This document shows, piece after piece, positions 62,771 to 64,000 of a stretch of DNA of 64,000 nt. The position numbers and the translations under genes were made by a program. Source of the DNA: an uncultured Eggerthella sp. Its GTDB lineage: Bacteria; Actinomycetota; Coriobacteriia; Coriobacteriales; Eggerthellaceae. The stretch is taken from assembly GCA_900542065.1 (NCBI GenBank), contig UQLU01000001.1, positions 62,001-126,000 of the forward strand, read 5' to 3'. The notes under the pieces are model-generated. The model was not told the origin of the DNA and ran no database searches. It saw nothing but the letters and a program-made list of their open reading frames with translations. Each line of letters begins with the position of its first letter. Positions within the stretch are counted from its first letter, which is position 1.

Positions 62771-63325
62771 ATAGCAGCTCAGGAACCAAGGCTCAATGAA
62801 GCCATTAAGGTTAAGGAATGCCGTTTGATTGCCTACGACGGATCCCAATTGGGAATTTTTCCTATTGAGCAGGCTCAGCGCATCGCCGATAACGAGGGTT
62901 ACGATCTGGTAGAGATCGCACCTCAGGCAAAGCCACCTGTTTGCCGCATTATGGACTATGGAAAGTTTAAGTATGACCAGGCCATTAAGGCAAAGCAGGC
63001 TCGCAAGAATCAGAGCAAGATTGAAACTAAGGAAATGAAGTTTCGCCCCAAAATTGATATTGGGGATTACACCACCAAGAAGAAGCACGTTATGCGATTC
63101 TTGGCAGCTGGTTCTAAGGTGAAGATTACGATTATGTTCCGTGGTCGTGAAATGTCTCACCCAGAACAAGGTTTAAGCATCCTTGAGCGTCTTGCTGATG
63201 ACTTGAAGGACGTTGCGGTTATTGAAAACCAACCAAAGATGGAAGGCCGCAACATGCATATGCTTATTGCTCCGTTGCCAACGACGGTTAAGAAAAAGAA
63301 GGAAGAACAGGGAAAGGACAACTAA
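62771..63325 (+). CDS. infC: Translation initiation factor IF-3, probable AUA start
   Basis: Binds the 30S subunit and proofreads start codons. 184 residues. The N-domain (RLNEAIKVKECRLIAYDGSQLGIFP) and C-domain (KEMKFRPKIDIGDYTTKKKH) are complete. The anti-16S match AAGGAGGTG (62756-62764) lies 6 nt before ATA at 62771. The only upstream in-frame usual start, GTG at 62762, is inside that site and cannot serve. A rare AUA start fits the known infC habit of using AUU/AUC/AUA for self-control. TAATG overlap with rpmI. Confidence 0.93.
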   Translation: MAAQEPRLNEAIKVKECRLIAYDGSQLGIFPIEQAQRIADNEGYDLVEIAPQAKPPVCRIMDYGKFKYDQAIKAKQARKNQSKIETKEMKFRPKIDIGDYTTKKKHVMRFLAAGSKVKITIMFRGREMSHPEQGLSILERLADDLKDVAVIENQPKMEGRNMHMLIAPLPTTVKKKKEEQGKDN

Positions 63326-63522
63326 TGCCCAAGATGAAGACTCATCGCGGCACCGCAAAGCGTTTCCGCGTTACCGGTTCCGGTAAGATTATGCGCTCCA
63401 AGGCATACAAGTCTCACATCATGACCAAGAAAAGCCAGAAGCGTAAGCGTAATTTCCGTCACGAAACTGAGGTTGCAACTGCTGACAACAAAGTAATCGC
63501 TCGCAACCTTGGTCTTCGCTAG
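63325..63522 (+). CDS. rpmI: 50S ribosomal protein L35
   Basis: 65 residues, strongly basic. The signature PKMKTHRGTAKRFRVTGSGK is intact. The start overlaps the infC stop by one base. Standard infC-rpmI-rplT order. Confidence 0.97.
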   Translation: MPKMKTHRGTAKRFRVTGSGKIMRSKAYKSHIMTKKSQKRKRNFRHETEVATADNKVIARNLGLR

Positions 63523-63540
63523 TAAAAGGAGGAACACAGT

Positions 63541-63894
63541 ATGCCTCGTGTAAAGCGTGCAGTTAACGCCCACAAGAAGCGCCGCACCGTTCTTAACCGT
63601 GCAAAGGGCTATTATGGCGCAAAGTCTCGTTCTTATCGTGCTGCTAAAGAGCAGGTACAGCATTCTTTGCAGTACCAGTATCGTGATCGTCGCGCAAAGA
63701 AGCGTGAGATTCGTCGTCTCTGGATTACTCGTATCAATGCTGCTGCTCGCATCAATGGTCTTTCTTATTCCGTATTTATGAACGGTTTGAAGAAGGCTGG
63801 CGTTGAGTTGGATCGTAAGGTTCTTTCCGATATGGCTATTAACGATCCTGACGCATTTGCAGCATTGGCTGAAGTTGCTAAGAAGGCTCTGTAA
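63541..63894 (+). CDS. rplT: 50S ribosomal protein L20
   Basis: 117 residues, basic. RVKRAVNAHKKRRTVLNRAKGYYGAKSR and WITRINAAARINGLSYSVFM are characteristic in short runs. L20 binds 23S rRNA early in assembly and, in many bacteria, represses its own operon through the leader. AAAGGAGG precedes the ATG. Last gene of the operon. Confidence 0.97.
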   Translation: MPRVKRAVNAHKKRRTVLNRAKGYYGAKSRSYRAAKEQVQHSLQYQYRDRRAKKREIRRLWITRINAAARINGLSYSVFMNGLKKAGVELDRKVLSDMAINDPDAFAALAEVAKKAL

Positions 63895-63980
63895 TTACTG
63901 GACTTTTGGGAAAGCTTTTAGTTTTGCCAAGTAGTCAGTAATTGTCTTGGAAAAGACATACTTCACTTCAAATTGTAAGA

Positions 63981-64000
63981 AAGCTCGCCTAAGCGAGCTT
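63981..64000 (+). terminator. rplT operon terminator, cut by the window edge
   Basis: AAGCTCGC-CTAA-GCGAGCTT is a perfect 8-bp stem; any T-run lies beyond the window. Confidence 0.7.

Overview
The window looks like a stretch of chromosome from a low-to-mid GC Gram-positive anaerobe. The best guess is the actinobacterial class Coriobacteriia (Atopobium/Olsenella-like). The evidence is the rapZ-yvcK-whiA cluster, the gapA-pgk-tpiA-secG cluster, HelD, a Zn-ribbon/NADase-type glycan-binding protein, tRNA genes with encoded CCA, and fermentative enzymes (glutamate dehydrogenase, acetate kinase, phosphotransacetylase, formate/nitrite channel, alcohol and aldehyde dehydrogenases). This placement comes from gene content alone; a Firmicutes relative is the main alternative. 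I see no rRNA operon, insertion sequence, prophage, CRISPR array or replication origin.

Layout. 1-6100: argS, gdhA, a lipid kinase, a metallo-beta-lactamase hydrolase, then tRNA-His and tRNA-Lys. 6.4-13.6 kb: Na+/H+ antiporter, uvrC, then the overlapping trio rapZ-yvcK-whiA. 13.8-17.6 kb: gapA, pgk, tpiA, secG, tRNA-Leu. 17.9-24.6 kb: two zinc-binding small proteins, a three-gene alcohol/aldehyde dehydrogenase operon on the minus strand, a formate/nitrite channel, and dtd with a membrane protein. 24.6-27.4 kb: a preQ1 (queuosine precursor) operon queDECF led by a thioesterase. 27.5-38.1 kb: IMPACT-family protein, rhomboid protease, HelD, a coupled pair of YhgE/Pip membrane proteins, and an XRE-HTH/aminotransferase fusion. 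38.2-45 kb: tRNA-Gly and tRNA-Cys, a small membrane protein, a manganese (yybP-ykoY) riboswitch with a TerC protein, a second lipid kinase, RNase D, a zinc protease, and xseA-xseB. 45-54.4 kb: convergent ackA and pta, glycosyltransferase, dinB, an aminotransferase-fold protein lacking the PLP lysine, DegV, an AEC transporter and a PAP2 phosphatase. 54.4-62.5 kb: LysR, a DMT transporter behind a structured leader, phosphohexomutase, a run of unknown membrane-anchored proteins, and an HTH/protein-kinase pair. 62.5 kb to the end: infC-rpmI-rplT behind an attenuator.

Most of the content is housekeeping. The items most worth a second look are: (1) a HisC/CobD-like protein at 50387-51511 whose PLP lysine is Asn and whose phosphate-binding Arg is Pro; (2) the HTH-AlaT fusion at 36474-38081 with five GTTCAA/TTGAAC motifs in its upstream region; (3) an HTH/kinase pair at 60553-62460 whose kinase lacks a recognisable glycine-rich loop, next to unknown membrane-anchored proteins; (4) infC, which probably starts at AUA; (5) a complete manganese riboswitch with overlapping terminator before TerC; and (6) an unassigned multi-hairpin leader ending in a terminator before the DMT transporter.
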